Source of the DNA: Clostridia bacterium
GTDB taxonomy: Bacteria; Bacillota; Clostridia; Oscillospirales; CAG-272
DNA length: 37,723 nt
Direction: 5' to 3'
NCBI GenBank assembly: GCA_017938885.1
Contig: JAGBAS010000030.1
Location: 1-37,723 of the forward strand
Part shown: positions 1-8,436 of the stretch, piece by piece
How positions within the stretch are numbered: position 1 is the first letter of the stretch
How the letters are laid out: every line of letters begins with the position of its first letter
Made by a program: the position numbers and the translations under genes
The notes under the pieces: generated by a model
The model's input: only the letters and a program-made list of their open reading frames with translations
Database searches by the model: none
What the model was told of the DNA's origin: nothing

Positions 1-152
1 GCTCCGTTGAGTACTGGGTCGCAGTCGTGAAGCCCGGCCGCGTTATGTTCGAGATGGACGGTGTCGCTGAGGATGTGGCTAAGGAGGCTATGCGTCTCGC
101 CGGCCACAAGCTCCCCATCAAGACCAAGTTCATCGTGAAAGAGGAGGCATAA
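1..152 (+). CDS. rplP: 50S ribosomal protein L16, 3' end (partial)
   Basis: The window opens inside this gene. Codons read from base 3 to the TAA at 150-152, giving about 49 C-terminal residues with the L16 signature [16 protein letters not shown] and the ending [15 protein letters not shown]16 sits at the base of the central protuberance of the 50S subunit and helps shape the A-site tRNA pocket. The ribosome binding site for rpmC (GAGGAGG, 141-147) lies inside its last codons, so the two genes are tightly coupled. The 5' part is outside the window. Confidence 0.95.
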   Translation, partial: SVEYWVAVVKPGRVMFEMDGVAEDVAKEAMRLAGHKLPIKTKFIVKEEA

Positions 153-155
153 GAG

Positions 156-344
156 ATGCAGGCAAAGGATCTGAGAAATATGACCGCTGCTGAGCTTGAG
201 ACCAAGCTCCAGGAGCTGAAGAAAGAGCTCTTTAACCTCCGCTTCCAGCACGCAGTCAACCAGCTTGAGAACCCCCACCAGATCGCCGAGGTCAAGCATG
301 ACATCGCTCGCGTGATGACGGTTCTCAACGAGAAGAACGCGTAA
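156..344 (+). CDS. rpmC: 50S ribosomal protein L29
   Basis: This 62-residue protein has the L29 pattern: an N-terminal MTAAEL-type start, a lysine-rich first helix ([20 protein letters not shown]) and a second helix with [13 protein letters not shown]29 lies at the polypeptide exit tunnel beside L23 and helps form the docking surface for trigger factor and signal recognition particle. The start is 3 bases after the rplP stop, with GAGGAGG at 141-147 inside rplP. The length is normal for the family. It is part of the continuous S10/spc transcription unit. Confidence 0.97.
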   Translation: MQAKDLRNMTAAELETKLQELKKELFNLRFQHAVNQLENPHQIAEVKHDIARVMTVLNEKNA

Positions 345-359
345 GGAGGAAACAACGCA

Positions 360-614
360 ATGGAAAGAGCACTGAGAAAGAGCCGCGTTGGTCTGGTCGT
401 CAGCAATAAGATGGACAAGACCATCGTCGTCGCTATCGAGGATAACGTCAAGCACCCCACCTACGGTAAGATCATCAAGCACACCCTGAAGGTGCACGCT
501 CACGATGAGAACAACGAGTGCGGTATTGGCGACCGCGTCGAGATCATGGAGACCCGCCCCCTCTCTAAGACTAAGAGATGGAGACTGGTCCAGATCATCG
601 AGAAGGCTAAGTAA
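360..614 (+). CDS. rpsQ: 30S ribosomal protein S17
   Basis: This 84-residue protein shows the S17 OB-fold signature: [19 protein letters not shown] near the N-terminus, then [16 protein letters not shown], and [20 protein letters not shown] near the C-terminus. S17 is a primary binder of the 5' domain of 16S rRNA. AAGGAGG lies just upstream of the ATG, 15 bases after rpmC. Downstream is an unusually long 109-base spacer before rplN. Confidence 0.97.
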   Translation: MERALRKSRVGLVVSNKMDKTIVVAIEDNVKHPTYGKIIKHTLKVHAHDENNECGIGDRVEIMETRPLSKTKRWRLVQIIEKAK

Positions 615-723
615 TTAACCTACCCCTAACTTCTGCCGAAGGATCGGGCAGGTAAAAAATACGGTCGGAATTCGAATAGTAGGTACGTAGTGGCGTACTG
701 AAACAGTAGGAGGAAAACTAACC
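615..723 (+). other. structured spacer between rpsQ and rplN
   Basis: This non-coding gap is much longer than the 10-20 base gaps around it. It can form a hairpin at 633-651 (CTGCC pairing with GGCAG, possibly extended with a bulged G) and a second at 683-698 (GTACG, 6-base loop, CGTAC). The rplN binding site TAGGAGG follows. No U-tract follows either hairpin, so these are not intrinsic terminators. They may be mRNA processing or translational control elements; that is inference. Confidence 0.45.
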
Positions 724-1092
724 ATGATTCAGCAAGAATCTCGGATGAAGGTTGCCGACAACACCGGTGCGAAGGAGCTCCTTTGCATCCGTGTTCTGGG
801 CGGCACCGGTCGTCGTTACGCAAACATCGGCGACGTCGTTGTTTGCGCTGTTAAGAAGGCCGCACCCGGCGGTGTGGTCAAGAAGGGTGACGTCGTTAAG
901 GCCGTCATCGTCAGAAGTGCTCACGGTGTTCACCGCGCAGACGGTTCTTACATCAAGTTCGATGAGAACGCAGCCGTTATCATCAAGGACGATAAGACCC
1001 CCCGCGGTACCCGTATCTTTGGGCCTGTGGCAAGAGAGCTCCGCGAGAAGGACTACCTGAAGATCCTCTCCCTGGCTCCCGAAGTACTGTAA
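724..1092 (+). CDS. rplN: 50S ribosomal protein L14
   Basis: This is a 122-residue protein of exactly the usual L14 length. It starts [19 protein letters not shown] and carries the family motif [11 protein letters not shown] followed by [12 protein letters not shown] and [14 protein letters not shown]14 contacts L19 and forms intersubunit bridges; in other bacteria it is the target of the silencing factor RsfS. The start is set by AGGAGG ten bases upstream. The stop codon merges with the binding site of rplX (TAAGGAGG), so expression of the two is likely coupled. Confidence 0.98.
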   Translation: MIQQESRMKVADNTGAKELLCIRVLGGTGRRYANIGDVVVCAVKKAAPGGVVKKGDVVKAVIVRSAHGVHRADGSYIKFDENAAVIIKDDKTPRGTRIFGPVARELREKDYLKILSLAPEVL

Positions 1093-1107
1093 GGAGGTAT
1101 CGCGAAA

Positions 1108-1425
1108 ATGGCAAAGCTGCATATCAAGAAGGGCGATACCGTTGTGGTCCTCTCCGGTGACGACAAGGGCGTCAAGGGCGAGGTCATCGCAGTATCTCCC
1201 GCCGAAGGCAAGGTCATCGTGAAGGATGCCAACATCATTCACAAGCACGTGAAGCCCCGCCGCCAGGGTGAGACCGGCGGTATCGTGGATGCTGAGAGCG
1301 CTATCTACGCATCCAAGGTCGCTATCTACTGCCCCAAGTGCGACAAGGGTGTCCGCACCCATGTCGTCGTCGAGGGCGACAACAAGAGCCGCGTCTGCGC
1401 TAAGTGCGGCTACAAGTTCGATTGA
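1108..1425 (+). CDS. rplX: 50S ribosomal protein L24, zinc-ribbon form
   Basis: This 105-residue L24 begins with a KOW motif ([20 protein letters not shown]) and has the family core [14 protein letters not shown]24 is an assembly initiator of the large subunit near the tunnel exit. The C-terminal part carries two CxxC knuckles (C75, C78 and C97, C100) that would bind zinc. Many bacterial L24 proteins lack them; I know this form from other Clostridia. The start has AAGGAGG directly upstream. Confidence 0.97.
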   Translation: MAKLHIKKGDTVVVLSGDDKGVKGEVIAVSPAEGKVIVKDANIIHKHVKPRRQGETGGIVDAESAIYASKVAIYCPKCDKGVRTHVVVEGDNKSRVCAKCGYKFD

Positions 1426-1442
1426 GAAAGGAGACAGATATC

Positions 1443-1985
1443 ATGGCAAGAATCAAGGATATGTATACCAATGAGATCGCTCCCGCTCTCATGAAGAAGT
1501 TCGAGTACAAGAGCGTCATGCAGATCCCCAAGCTGGACAAGATCGTCATCAACGTCGGCGTGGGCGACGCCAAGGAGAACTCCAAGGCCATCGACGCTGT
1601 CATCGCTGACATCACCGCCATCACCGGTCAGAAGGCTGTCCCCACTTACGCTCGTAAGTCCGTGGCAAACTTCAAGGTCCGTGAGGGCATGAAGATCGGC
1701 GTGAAGGTTACTCTCCGTGGTGAGAAGATGTACGAGTTCGTTGACCGTCTCTTCAACTTCTCCCTCCCCCGCGTCCGCGACTTCAAGGGTATCAACCCCA
1801 ACGCTTTCGACGGCCGCGGCAACTACTCCCTGGGTCTGAAGGAGCAGCTGATCTTCCCCGAGATCGAGTACGACAAGGTCGAGAAGATCCGCGGTATGGA
1901 CATCTGCTTCGTCACCACCGCCAACACCGACGAGGAAGCTCGCGAGCTGCTCCGTCTGATGGGCGCACCCTACGCAAAGGACTAA
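1443..1985 (+). CDS. rplE: 50S ribosomal protein L5
   Basis: This 180-residue protein has L5 signatures: [18 protein letters not shown], the [20 protein letters not shown] region, [20 protein letters not shown] and GIDICF-like [10 protein letters not shown] near the end. L5 binds 5S rRNA together with L18 in the central protuberance and contacts P-site tRNA. The reading frame is open further upstream to 1404, but AAAGGAG at 1427-1433 and the conserved N-terminus support the ATG at 1443. Confidence 0.97.
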   Translation: MARIKDMYTNEIAPALMKKFEYKSVMQIPKLDKIVINVGVGDAKENSKAIDAVIADITAITGQKAVPTYARKSVANFKVREGMKIGVKVTLRGEKMYEFVDRLFNFSLPRVRDFKGINPNAFDGRGNYSLGLKEQLIFPEIEYDKVEKIRGMDICFVTTANTDEEARELLRLMGAPYAKD

Positions 1986-2001
1986 TAGGAGGTAACGGAT
2001 A

Positions 2002-2187
2002 ATGGCAAAGAAGTCTATGATCAACAAGCAGCAGAGAGAGCCTAAGTTCTCTACTCGCGCTTACAACCGCTGCAAGATCTGCGGCCGTCCTCACGCTTAC
2101 CTCCGCAAGTACGGCATCTGCCGTATCTGCTTCCGCGAGCTCGCCTACAAGGGTGAGATCCCCGGCGTGAAGAAGTCCTCTTGGTAA
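2002..2187 (+). CDS. rpsN: 30S ribosomal protein S14, zinc-binding type
   Basis: This 61-residue protein is the short, zinc-binding S14 form typical of Gram-positive bacteria. It has C24-x2-C27 and C40-x2-C43, the motif [18 protein letters not shown] and the C-terminus [12 protein letters not shown]14 organises the 3' head domain of the 30S subunit. TAGGAGG lies 8 bases after the rplE stop. A 242-base structured gap follows, which is unusual at this point of the spc operon. Confidence 0.97.
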   Translation: MAKKSMINKQQREPKFSTRAYNRCKICGRPHAYLRKYGICRICFRELAYKGEIPGVKKSSW

Positions 2188-2429
2188 TAAATTACCGAAA
2201 ATACCTACCCTGTCCGCACGCGTGATGCGTCGGACGGGACCCCCACCTATCGGTAGGAAGACAGGCCGGATATGGCAAGCTCGCCATAGTCGCGAGACCT
2301 ACCCCGGCGAGACAGTGTCGGTCGCCTGAGCGAAAGCACAGCGCGCGCCCGGTCTGCTCTTAACCCCCGATATGCCGCCGCGAAATGCGGCAGCAAGATA
2401 ATGATAACTTGCATTAGGAGGAAATAGAA
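2188..2429 (+). other. long structured spacer between rpsN and rpsH
   Basis: This is the longest gap in the ribosomal cluster and holds no plausible small gene. I can see four hairpins. At 2209-2238 is a stem of about 12 pairs with one bulged C and a 5-base loop. At 2246-2257 is CCTA-TCGG-TAGG. At 2271-2288 is TATGGC, 6-base loop, GCCATA. At 2373-2392 is TGCCGC, 8-base loop, GCGGCA. None is followed by a U-tract. The rpsH binding site AGGAGG is at 2416-2421. The position just before rpsH fits a post-transcriptional control site, but that is inference. Confidence 0.5.
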
Positions 2430-2828
2430 ATGCAAATGTCTGATGTTATTGCCGATATGCTCACCAGAATCCGCAATGCGAATACCGCAAAGCACGCTAC
2501 TGTTGACATTCCCGCATCCAATATGAAGAAGGCGATCGCCGAGATCCTCACCGAGGAAGGCTACATCAAGGGCTACACCGTCGTGGACGACGGCAAGCAG
2601 GGCACCATCCGCGTGACCCTCAAGTACCTGCCCGGTAAGCAGAAGGTCATCCGTGGGATCAAGCGCGTTTCCAAGCCCGGTCTGCGTATCTACGCAAGCT
2701 GCGAGGATATGCCCAAGGTCATGAACGGTCTCGGTATCGCGATCGTCTCCACCTCTAAGGGCGTTATGACGGACAAGAAGGCTCGCTCCCTCAACGTAGG
2801 CGGCGAAGTCCTGGCCTTTGTCTGGTAA
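2430..2828 (+). CDS. rpsH: 30S ribosomal protein S8
   Basis: This 132-residue protein has the S8 pattern: [15 protein letters not shown], the middle [12 protein letters not shown] and the C-terminal [20 protein letters not shown], ending [10 protein letters not shown]8 binds helix 21 of 16S rRNA; in E. coli it also represses its own operon by binding spc mRNA. Two ATGs are close together (2430 and 2436). The AGGAGG at 2416-2421 has better spacing for 2430. It is preceded by the long structured spacer. Confidence 0.97.
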   Translation: MQMSDVIADMLTRIRNANTAKHATVDIPASNMKKAIAEILTEEGYIKGYTVVDDGKQGTIRVTLKYLPGKQKVIRGIKRVSKPGLRIYASCEDMPKVMNGLGIAIVSTSKGVMTDKKARSLNVGGEVLAFVW

Positions 2829-2849
2829 TTGGACAGGAGGTAGAAGAAT

Positions 2850-3473
2850 ATGTCTAGAATTGGTAGAATGCCCGTGGTTATCCCCGCAGGCGTAACTGTT
2901 CAGATTGGTGAAGGCAACCACATCACCGTGAAGGGCCCCCTCGGTACTCTGGAGAGAACCTTCAATGAGAGAATGGGTTTCTCCATTGAGGGCAACGAGG
3001 TTCACGTCACCCGCCCCACCGACGAGAAGGAGGACAAGAGCATCCATGGTCTGTCCCGCGCTCTTCTCCAGGATATGGTGACCGGTGTGTCCCAGGGCTA
3101 TCAGAAGGTTCTCATGATTATCGGCGTTGGTTACAAGGCCGTTAAGCAGGGCAAGACCCTCCAGCTGTTCCTCGGTCATTCTCTCATGCCCGGGACCGGT
3201 CTGCCCCAGGAGAAGTTCATCATGCAGGATACCGACTCCATTAAGCTCGAGGTTCCTTCCGAGGACGAGATCAAGAAGGCCGGTATCGATAAGATGACCA
3301 CCGAGAAGGTCAGCTCCAGCATGATTATCGTGGTCAAGGGTATCGACAAGCAGGAGGTCGGCCAGGTCGCAGCAGTGATCCGCGGCAAGAGACCCCCCGA
3401 GCCCTACCACGGCAAGGGCGTTCGCTACATCGATGAGAACGTTCGCCGCAAGGCCGGTAAGACCGGTAAGTAA
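2850..3473 (+). CDS. rplF: 50S ribosomal protein L6 with extended C-terminal domain loop
   Basis: This L6 has the typical start MSRIGRMPVVIPAGV, the central SLLGDMV-like ALLQDMVTGVSQGYQK and the C-terminal signature PEPYHGKGVRY. L6 sits by the sarcin-ricin loop and the factor-binding site. Its 207 residues exceed the usual 177-184. Against the B. subtilis sequence as I remember it, about 28-30 residues are extra. They fall before the conserved EVPS (about residues 113-128) and after it (about 138-157), both in the second domain. The reading frame is intact, so this is an insertion, not an error. Confidence 0.96.
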   Translation: MSRIGRMPVVIPAGVTVQIGEGNHITVKGPLGTLERTFNERMGFSIEGNEVHVTRPTDEKEDKSIHGLSRALLQDMVTGVSQGYQKVLMIIGVGYKAVKQGKTLQLFLGHSLMPGTGLPQEKFIMQDTDSIKLEVPSEDEIKKAGIDKMTTEKVSSSMIIVVKGIDKQEVGQVAAVIRGKRPPEPYHGKGVRYIDENVRRKAGKTGK

Positions 3474-3492
3474 TTGAAAGGAGTGGAATGAA

Positions 3493-3852
3493 ATGGTAAG
3501 CAAGAAGGATAAAAACCAGGCCAGACTGAAGAGACACATCCGCATCCGCAGCAAGGTCTCCGGCACCGCCGAGCGTCCCCGTCTGGCTGTGTATCGCTCC
3601 AATGCTAACATCAGCGCTCAGATCATCGACGATGTGAAGGGCGTGACCCTCGTTGCCGCTTCTACTTACGGCGCAGGCTTTGAGGGCAATGGCGGCAACA
3701 AGGCTGCCGCAAGAGAGGTCGGCAAGATGATTGCCGAGAAGGCTATCGCACAGGGAATCACCGAAGTCGTGTTCGACAGAGGCGGCTACCTTTATCACGG
3801 ACGTGTATCGGAATTGGCTGAGGGTGCTCGCGAGGGCGGCCTGAAGTTCTGA
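3493..3852 (+). CDS. rplR: 50S ribosomal protein L18
   Basis: This 119-residue protein has L18 signatures: [23 protein letters not shown] [37 protein letters not shown], and [18 protein letters not shown] near the end. L18 binds 5S rRNA and brings it into the central protuberance with L5. AAAGGAG lies 20 bases before the ATG-proximal region, 19 bases after rplF. The length is normal. A 130-base gap with three hairpins follows. Confidence 0.97.
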   Translation: MVSKKDKNQARLKRHIRIRSKVSGTAERPRLAVYRSNANISAQIIDDVKGVTLVAASTYGAGFEGNGGNKAAAREVGKMIAEKAIAQGITEVVFDRGGYLYHGRVSELAEGAREGGLKF

Positions 3853-3982
3853 TTGTCCTGCGGCCTCCTGCTTGCAGGAGCCGCGTGGAAACCCATCCGG
3901 CAAGAGGTCGGATCGGTTCGGTTTGTACACGCTCATACGGTCCGGCCGACCGTTTGAGTAACTTTTAGGAGGAAACAAAACT
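3853..3982 (+). other. three-hairpin spacer between rplR and rpsE
   Basis: This gap contains a strong hairpin at 3860-3884 (GCGG plus CTCCTG pairing with CAGGAG plus CCGC, one bulged C, loop CTTG). A weaker one is at 3895-3913 (ATCCG with CGGAT). A third is at 3932-3958 (CTCA-t-ACGGTC, loop CGGCC, GACCGT-t-TGAG, ten pairs with one mismatch). The last ends about ten bases before the rpsE binding site TAGGAGG at 3967-3973. None is followed by a run of T. They may slow decay, guide cleavage or act on rpsE translation. Confidence 0.5.
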
Positions 3983-4486
3983 ATGGCTAACAAGTTTAAT
4001 CCGGCAGAGCATGAGCTGAAGGAAACGCTCGTCGCTCTGAACCGTGTTTCCAAGACCGTTAAGGGTGGTCGTGTGGCTCGCTTCGCAGCTCTCATGGTTG
4101 TGGGCGACGAGAACGGTCACGTCGGTGTCGGTCTTGGTAAGGCTGCCGAGGTTCCCGAGGCAATCCGCAAGGGCATCGAGGATGCCAAGAAGAATATGAT
4201 CACCGTCTCCCTCAAGGGTACCACCATTCCCCACGAGGTCACCGGTGAGTTTGGCGCCGGCCGCGTTATGCTCAAGCCCGCTGCCCTTGGTACCGGTATC
4301 ATCGCCGGTGGCAAGGTCCGTGCCGTTCTGGAGTGCGCCGGTATCTCCAACATTCGTGCTAAGTGCCTGCGCTCCGATAACCCCACCAACGTGGTGAAGG
4401 CTACCATCGCAGGACTTTCCGAGCTCCGCACCGCTGAGGAGGTCGCTAAGATCCGCGACATCCCCGTGGAGCAGGTCAAGGGTTAA
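3983..4486 (+). CDS. rpsE: 30S ribosomal protein S5
   Basis: This 167-residue protein has the S5 N-terminal double-stranded RNA-binding signature ([40 protein letters not shown]) and the C-terminal domain with [10 protein letters not shown] and [19 protein letters not shown]5 lines the mRNA entry channel and affects decoding accuracy. The start has TAGGAGG at 3967-3973. rpmD follows after 13 bases. Confidence 0.97.
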   Translation: MANKFNPAEHELKETLVALNRVSKTVKGGRVARFAALMVVGDENGHVGVGLGKAAEVPEAIRKGIEDAKKNMITVSLKGTTIPHEVTGEFGAGRVMLKPAALGTGIIAGGKVRAVLECAGISNIRAKCLRSDNPTNVVKATIAGLSELRTAEEVAKIRDIPVEQVKG

Positions 4487-4499
4487 GGAGGCGTATGAC

Positions 4500-4679
4500 A
4501 TGAAAAAGGTAACACTTAAGAAGAGTCTGATCGCCGCTAAGCCCAACCAGAAGGCTACGGCTCAGTCCCTGGGTCTGCGCAAGATCGGCGACAGCATCGT
4601 CCACGCTGACGACGCCGTCCTCGCCGGTAAGATCAAGGTTCTCGCTCACCTGGTTGCGGTCGAGACCGTTAACGACTGA
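4500..4679 (+). CDS. rpmD: 50S ribosomal protein L30
   Basis: This 59-residue gene is short enough to be missed by length-filtered gene finders. It reads [17 protein letters not shown], then the L30 core [20 protein letters not shown], and ends [10 protein letters not shown]. The usual bacterial L30 length is 58-60. AAGGAGG at 4485-4491 overlaps the end of rpsE and lies 8 bases before the ATG at 4500. Its place between rpsE and rplO is the standard spc order. Confidence 0.96.
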   Translation: MKKVTLKKSLIAAKPNQKATAQSLGLRKIGDSIVHADDAVLAGKIKVLAHLVAVETVND

Positions 4680-4696
4680 TAAGGAGGAGAACGAAA

Positions 4697-5140
4697 ATGA
4701 AACTCAATGAATTGAGACCCGCTGAGGGTTCCACCAGAGAGTCCTTCCGCGTCGGCCGCGGTGCCGGTTCCGGCAACGGTAAGACCGCAGGTAAGGGCCA
4801 CAAGGGTCAGAACGCCCGCTCCGGCGGCGGTGTCCGTCCCGGCTTCGAGGGCGGTCAGCTCCCTCTGTACCGTAAGCTCCCCAAGAGAGGCTTCCACAAC
4901 AAGTTCGCTACCGTCTACGCCACCATCAACGTGGGCGCGCTGGAGCACAAGTTCCAGGACGGCGAGACTGTGAATCTGGAGACTCTGCTCGCAAAGAAGA
5001 TCATCCGTAAGTCCTACGATGGTCTGAAGGTTCTGGGTGACGGCGAGCTCACCAAGAAACTGACTGTTCAGGCTGCCGTTTTCTCGGCAGCAGCTAAGGA
5101 GAAGATTACGGCAGTAGGTGGACAGGCAGAGGAGGTATAA
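4697..5140 (+). CDS. rplO: 50S ribosomal protein L15
   Basis: This 147-residue protein begins [20 protein letters not shown] and has the glycine-rich L15 segment ([20 protein letters not shown]), [18 protein letters not shown] and a C-terminal [16 protein letters not shown] motif. L15 is a late-assembly protein reaching deep into the 50S core. AAGGAGG precedes the ATG. The binding site of secY (GAGGAGG) is formed by its last codons, which couples the two genes. Confidence 0.97.
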   Translation: MKLNELRPAEGSTRESFRVGRGAGSGNGKTAGKGHKGQNARSGGGVRPGFEGGQLPLYRKLPKRGFHNKFATVYATINVGALEHKFQDGETVNLETLLAKKIIRKSYDGLKVLGDGELTKKLTVQAAVFSAAAKEKITAVGGQAEEV

Positions 5141-5141
5141 T

Positions 5142-6500
5142 ATGTTTCAGACGTTAAAGAACGCGTGGAAAATTCCCGAGCTGAAAAACAAGATCCTCTT
5201 CACCCTGATGATCGTCATCCTCTACCGCCTGGGTTCCAACCTGCCTATGCCTTGGGTGAATCCTGAGGTGCTGGAATCCATCTTCAACTCCACCGGTGGC
5301 GGACTGAGCTGGCTGAATATGCTCTCGGGCGGCGCACTGGCTCAGGCAACTCTGTTCGCTCTGTCCGTGTCCCCCTACATCACGTCTTCCATCGTGATCC
5401 AGCTTCTGACCATCGCTATTCCCAAGTTCGAGGAGTGGGCTAAGGAAGGCGAGGCCGGTAAGAAGAAGCTGTCCGCTATTACCCGTGTGCTTACCGTTGT
5501 GCTCGCACTGGTCACCGCTATCGGTTATACCATGTTCATGAGCTCCCAGGGTATGCTCACCTTCACCTCCAACAAGGATTGGTCCGGCTTTGAAAAGGGC
5601 GTTGCCTACGTGGTGCTGGTTCTGGCCTACTGCGCCGGTGCTTCGGTCATTATGTGGCTGGCTGAGAAGATCAACGAGAAGGGTATCGGTAACGGTATCT
5701 CCATCATCCTCTTCGCCAACATCATTGCCCGTCTGCCCGCTATGGCCGGCAGCATTTGGACCCGTTGCTTCACCCGTTGGCAGCCCTTCTACGAGAATGA
5801 CAACTGGAGACTGATCCAGTGGCCTATCGGTGCGCTGCTGCTCATCCTGTTTTTGGCGATCCTGCTGGCTGCTGTCATCGCCGTGGTTTGGTTCTCCAAC
5901 TCGGAGCGCCGCATCCCCGTCCAGTACGCCAAGCGCGTGGGCGGCCGCAAGATGTACGGCGGTCAGTCCACCACCCTGCCCCTCAAGCTGGATATGGCCG
6001 GCGTTATGCCCGTCATCTTCGCAAGCTCCATCGCGTCCATCCTGCCGACCATTGCGGGCTTCATCCCCAACTCCAAGTTCGGTCAGTTTGTGAACAACTA
6101 CCTGGGGCACACCAGCTTCCCCTATATCGCGTTCCAGATCATCCTGATCATCGCGTTCGCTTACTTCTACATCATGATCTCCTTCAATCCTGTGGAAGTA
6201 TCCAACAACCTGCGCAACAACGGCGGTGCCATCCCCGGTATCCGTCCCGGTAAGCCCACGGTTGACTATATCAAGAAGATCCTCAACAGAATCACTCTGC
6301 TGGGTGCCATCTTCCTCTGCGGCCTGTCCGGTATCCCCATGATCGTCAATGCCATCTGGTATGCCATCGACGGCGTCGGTATCTCTGACCTGGCCTTCAG
6401 CGGTACCTCCCTGCTCATCGTGGTCGGCGTCGCTCTCGAGACCTTCCGCGAGCTGGAGGCTCAGATGACTCTGCGCAACTACAAGGGCTTCCTTGATTGA
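5142..6500 (+). CDS. secY: protein translocase channel subunit SecY
   Basis: This 452-residue membrane protein is the core of the SecYEG channel. It starts MFQTLKNAWKIPELKNKI and has about ten hydrophobic segments. It carries the family motifs YRLGSNLPMPWV, LSVSPYITSSIVIQLL, NGISIILFANIIARLP, RRIPVQYAKRV and FNPVEVSNNLRNNGG, ending LEAQMTLRNYKGFL. GAGGAGG about 5129-5135 overlaps the rplO end and sets the ATG at 5142; an upstream in-frame start would overlap rplO. The signal-peptide proteins encoded later in the window (29103-33903) would be its substrates. Confidence 0.97.
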   Translation: MFQTLKNAWKIPELKNKILFTLMIVILYRLGSNLPMPWVNPEVLESIFNSTGGGLSWLNMLSGGALAQATLFALSVSPYITSSIVIQLLTIAIPKFEEWAKEGEAGKKKLSAITRVLTVVLALVTAIGYTMFMSSQGMLTFTSNKDWSGFEKGVAYVVLVLAYCAGASVIMWLAEKINEKGIGNGISIILFANIIARLPAMAGSIWTRCFTRWQPFYENDNWRLIQWPIGALLLILFLAILLAAVIAVVWFSNSERRIPVQYAKRVGGRKMYGGQSTTLPLKLDMAGVMPVIFASSIASILPTIAGFIPNSKFGQFVNNYLGHTSFPYIAFQIILIIAFAYFYIMISFNPVEVSNNLRNNGGAIPGIRPGKPTVDYIKKILNRITLLGAIFLCGLSGIPMIVNAIWYAIDGVGISDLAFSGTSLLIVVGVALETFRELEAQMTLRNYKGFLD

Positions 6501-6590
6501 TCTGCGTGAGCCGGATGAACGTTGCACCGCGAAACACACACGTTAACCCCTATGACACCCCCTTCAATCTGATACGGAGGAGATAACAAC

Positions 6591-7235
6591 ATGAAACTCA
6601 TTCTTTTGGGCGCTCCCGGTGCCGGTAAGGGCACCCAGGCAGCCAACATCTGCGCCAAGTACGGCATTCCCGCCATCTCCACCGGCGACGCTCTCCGCGC
6701 CGCCATCAAGGAAGGCACCCAGCTGGGCCTCGAGGCCAAGAGCTACATGGATGCCGGTAAGCTGGTTCCCGATGAGGTCGTGATCGGTCTCATCAAGGAG
6801 AAGCTGGCAAGCGATTCCTGCAAGAACGGCTTCATTCTGGACGGTTTCCCCCGTTCCATCCCCCAGGCCGAGGCTCTCGACGCCATGGGCATCAAGATGG
6901 ACGTAGTCCTGAGTCTGGAGGTCGCTGACGAGAAGATCGTCGAGCGCATGAGCGGACGTCGCGTCTGCCACTGCGGCGCCTCCTACCATGTGGCTTACCT
7001 CCCCCCCAAGACCGAAGGCATCTGCGACAAGTGCGGCGCTGAGCTCTATATCCGCGACGACGACGCAGAGGCTACGGTCCGCAAGAGACTGGACACCTTC
7101 CACGCACAGACCGAGCCCCTCAAGGACTACTACGGCGCCAAGGGAATCCTTGTGACCGTGCAGGGCCGCGAGGAGGTGGAGGATACCTCCGCCGCCGTTC
7201 TGGAGGCTCTGGCCGCTGTGAAGTGCGCTGACTGA
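6591..7235 (+). CDS. adk: adenylate kinase with zinc-type LID
   Basis: This 214-residue enzyme interconverts ATP plus AMP with 2 ADP. It has the P-loop GAPGAGKGT (residues 7-15), the AMP-binding STGDALR and the LDGFPR motif at 84-88. The long LID carries cysteines C126, C128, C145 and C148. In the usual zinc LID the first pair is C-x2-C, whereas here it is C-x-C (RVCHCG), one residue shorter, so the metal geometry may differ. Its place after secY is standard. GGAGGAG precedes the ATG after a 90-base spacer in which I see no clear regulatory element. Confidence 0.96.
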   Translation: MKLILLGAPGAGKGTQAANICAKYGIPAISTGDALRAAIKEGTQLGLEAKSYMDAGKLVPDEVVIGLIKEKLASDSCKNGFILDGFPRSIPQAEALDAMGIKMDVVLSLEVADEKIVERMSGRRVCHCGASYHVAYLPPKTEGICDKCGAELYIRDDDAEATVRKRLDTFHAQTEPLKDYYGAKGILVTVQGREEVEDTSAAVLEALAAVKCAD

Positions 7236-7261
7236 TCTCAGCCACGAGAGGTTTTCGTCTC

Positions 7262-8023
7262 ATGATCCAACTCAAAAACCCCGATCAGATCAAGATCATG
7301 AAGGAAGCCGGCCGTATCACGGGCGAAGCGTTACTGGTCGCCCGTGACCACGTCCGACCCGGTATCAGTACCTACGAGCTGGACCGCCTCGTGCGGGAGA
7401 GCATCGAAAAGGCGGGCGCCAAGCCCTCCTTCCTCGGGTACGGCGGGTTCCCCGGAAGCGCTTGCATCTCCATCAACGACGAGGTCATCCACGGGATCCC
7501 CTCCAAAAAGAGGTTCCTGGAGGAGGGCGACATCGTCAAGGTGGATGTCGGTGCCTTCTACAAGGGCTTCCACGGTGACAGCGCCCGCACAATCCCCGTG
7601 GGACGGGTCAGCGATGAGGCCCAAAGACTCATCGAAGTCACTCGCGCCTCCTTCTTCGCAGGCATCGACCAACTCAAGGTCGGAAACCGCCTGGGAGACG
7701 TAGGAGCCGCCATCGACGGTCTGGTCGTCGCAAACGGTTTCTCCACCGTCAAGCGTTACATCGGTCATGGCATCGGCCATGAGCTCCACGAGTCCCCGGA
7801 CGTGCCCAACTACGGGACCCCGGGCCGCGGCACCCGCCTGTGCGCCGGTCTGGTCATAGCCATTGAGCCTATGGTCAATATCGGCACCGAGACGGTTCGT
7901 GAGCTCTCCGACGGCTGGACAGTCAAGACCGCTGACGGCGCTCTGTCGGCGCACTACGAAAACACCGTAGCGCTGACGGGTGACGGTATCATCAATCTGA
8001 CCCTCATCGAAAAGGATTTCTGA
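7262..8023 (+). CDS. map: methionine aminopeptidase, type I
   Basis: This 253-residue enzyme removes the initiator methionine from new proteins. The five metal ligands of the pita-bread fold are present: D95 and D106 (VDVGAF and HGDSART), H169 ([10 protein letters not shown]), E202 (AIEPMV) and E233 (HYENTVAL). The length is normal for the short type I form. It starts 26 bases after adk with GAGAGG upstream, the usual adk-map order of Gram-positive bacteria. The KOW-domain gene often found between map and infA in Firmicutes is absent. Confidence 0.97.
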   Translation: MIQLKNPDQIKIMKEAGRITGEALLVARDHVRPGISTYELDRLVRESIEKAGAKPSFLGYGGFPGSACISINDEVIHGIPSKKRFLEEGDIVKVDVGAFYKGFHGDSARTIPVGRVSDEAQRLIEVTRASFFAGIDQLKVGNRLGDVGAAIDGLVVANGFSTVKRYIGHGIGHELHESPDVPNYGTPGRGTRLCAGLVIAIEPMVNIGTETVRELSDGWTVKTADGALSAHYENTVALTGDGIINLTLIEKDF

Positions 8024-8069
8024 TCGAGGGGTCCACATTAAATATCAGATACAAGAGAGGAAATTCTTC

Positions 8070-8288
8070 ATGGCGAAGGATGATGTCATTGAGTTTGAAG
8101 GCGAGGTTGTGGAGGCTCTCCCCAACGCCACCTTCAAGGTGCGCCTGCCCAACGGCCACGTAGTGACCGCCCACATCTCGGGTAAGCTGCGCATGAACTA
8201 TATCCGCATTCTCCCCGGCGATCGCGTGACCATCGAGGTCTCGGTCTATGACCTGGACAAGGGCCGCATCACCTGGAGATCCAAGTAA
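8070..8288 (+). CDS. infA: translation initiation factor IF-1
   Basis: This 72-residue S1/OB-fold protein is the usual IF-1 length. It reads [20 protein letters not shown], then [20 protein letters not shown], and ends [14 protein letters not shown]-1 occupies the A site of the 30S subunit during initiation. AGAGAGGAAA precedes the ATG. It is followed by rpmJ after 34 bases, the standard order. Confidence 0.98.
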   Translation: MAKDDVIEFEGEVVEALPNATFKVRLPNGHVVTAHISGKLRMNYIRILPGDRVTIEVSVYDLDKGRITWRSK

Positions 8289-8322
8289 TACCTGAATTTT
8301 GAGAAAGGCATGGTAATCACAA

Positions 8323-8436
8323 ATGAAAGTGAAGCCGTCCGTTAAGAAGATCTGCGAGAAGTGCAAGATCATCAAGAGAAAAGGTAAGATCATGGTCATC
8401 TGCGAGAACCCCAAGCACAAGCAGAGACAGGGTTGA
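8323..8436 (+). CDS. rpmJ: 50S ribosomal protein L36, zinc-binding type
   Basis: This gene of only 37 codons is below common length cut-offs but is clear. It reads [20 protein letters not shown] and ends [12 protein letters not shown]11, C14, C27 and H32 form the zinc site of the classical (C+) L36. L36 stabilises 23S rRNA near the factor-binding region. GAGAAAGG lies upstream. The infA-rpmJ-rpsM order is conserved in Firmicutes. Confidence 0.97.
   Translation: MKVKPSVKKICEKCKIIKRKGKIMVICENPKHKQRQG

Noticed and set aside
2188..2429. A known riboswitch or T-box leader between rpsN and rpsH
   Set aside because: I could not find a T-box sequence, a terminator/antiterminator pair or any riboswitch core; only isolated stem-loops are visible.
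5154..6539. A 461-codon minus-strand frame opposite secY
   Set aside because: It covers secY exactly and translates to Asp/Gly/Gln-rich text without motifs. It is a codon-bias shadow, as are those at 2247-3611, 10099-11106, 17977-19203, 21952-23421 and 30894-32156.
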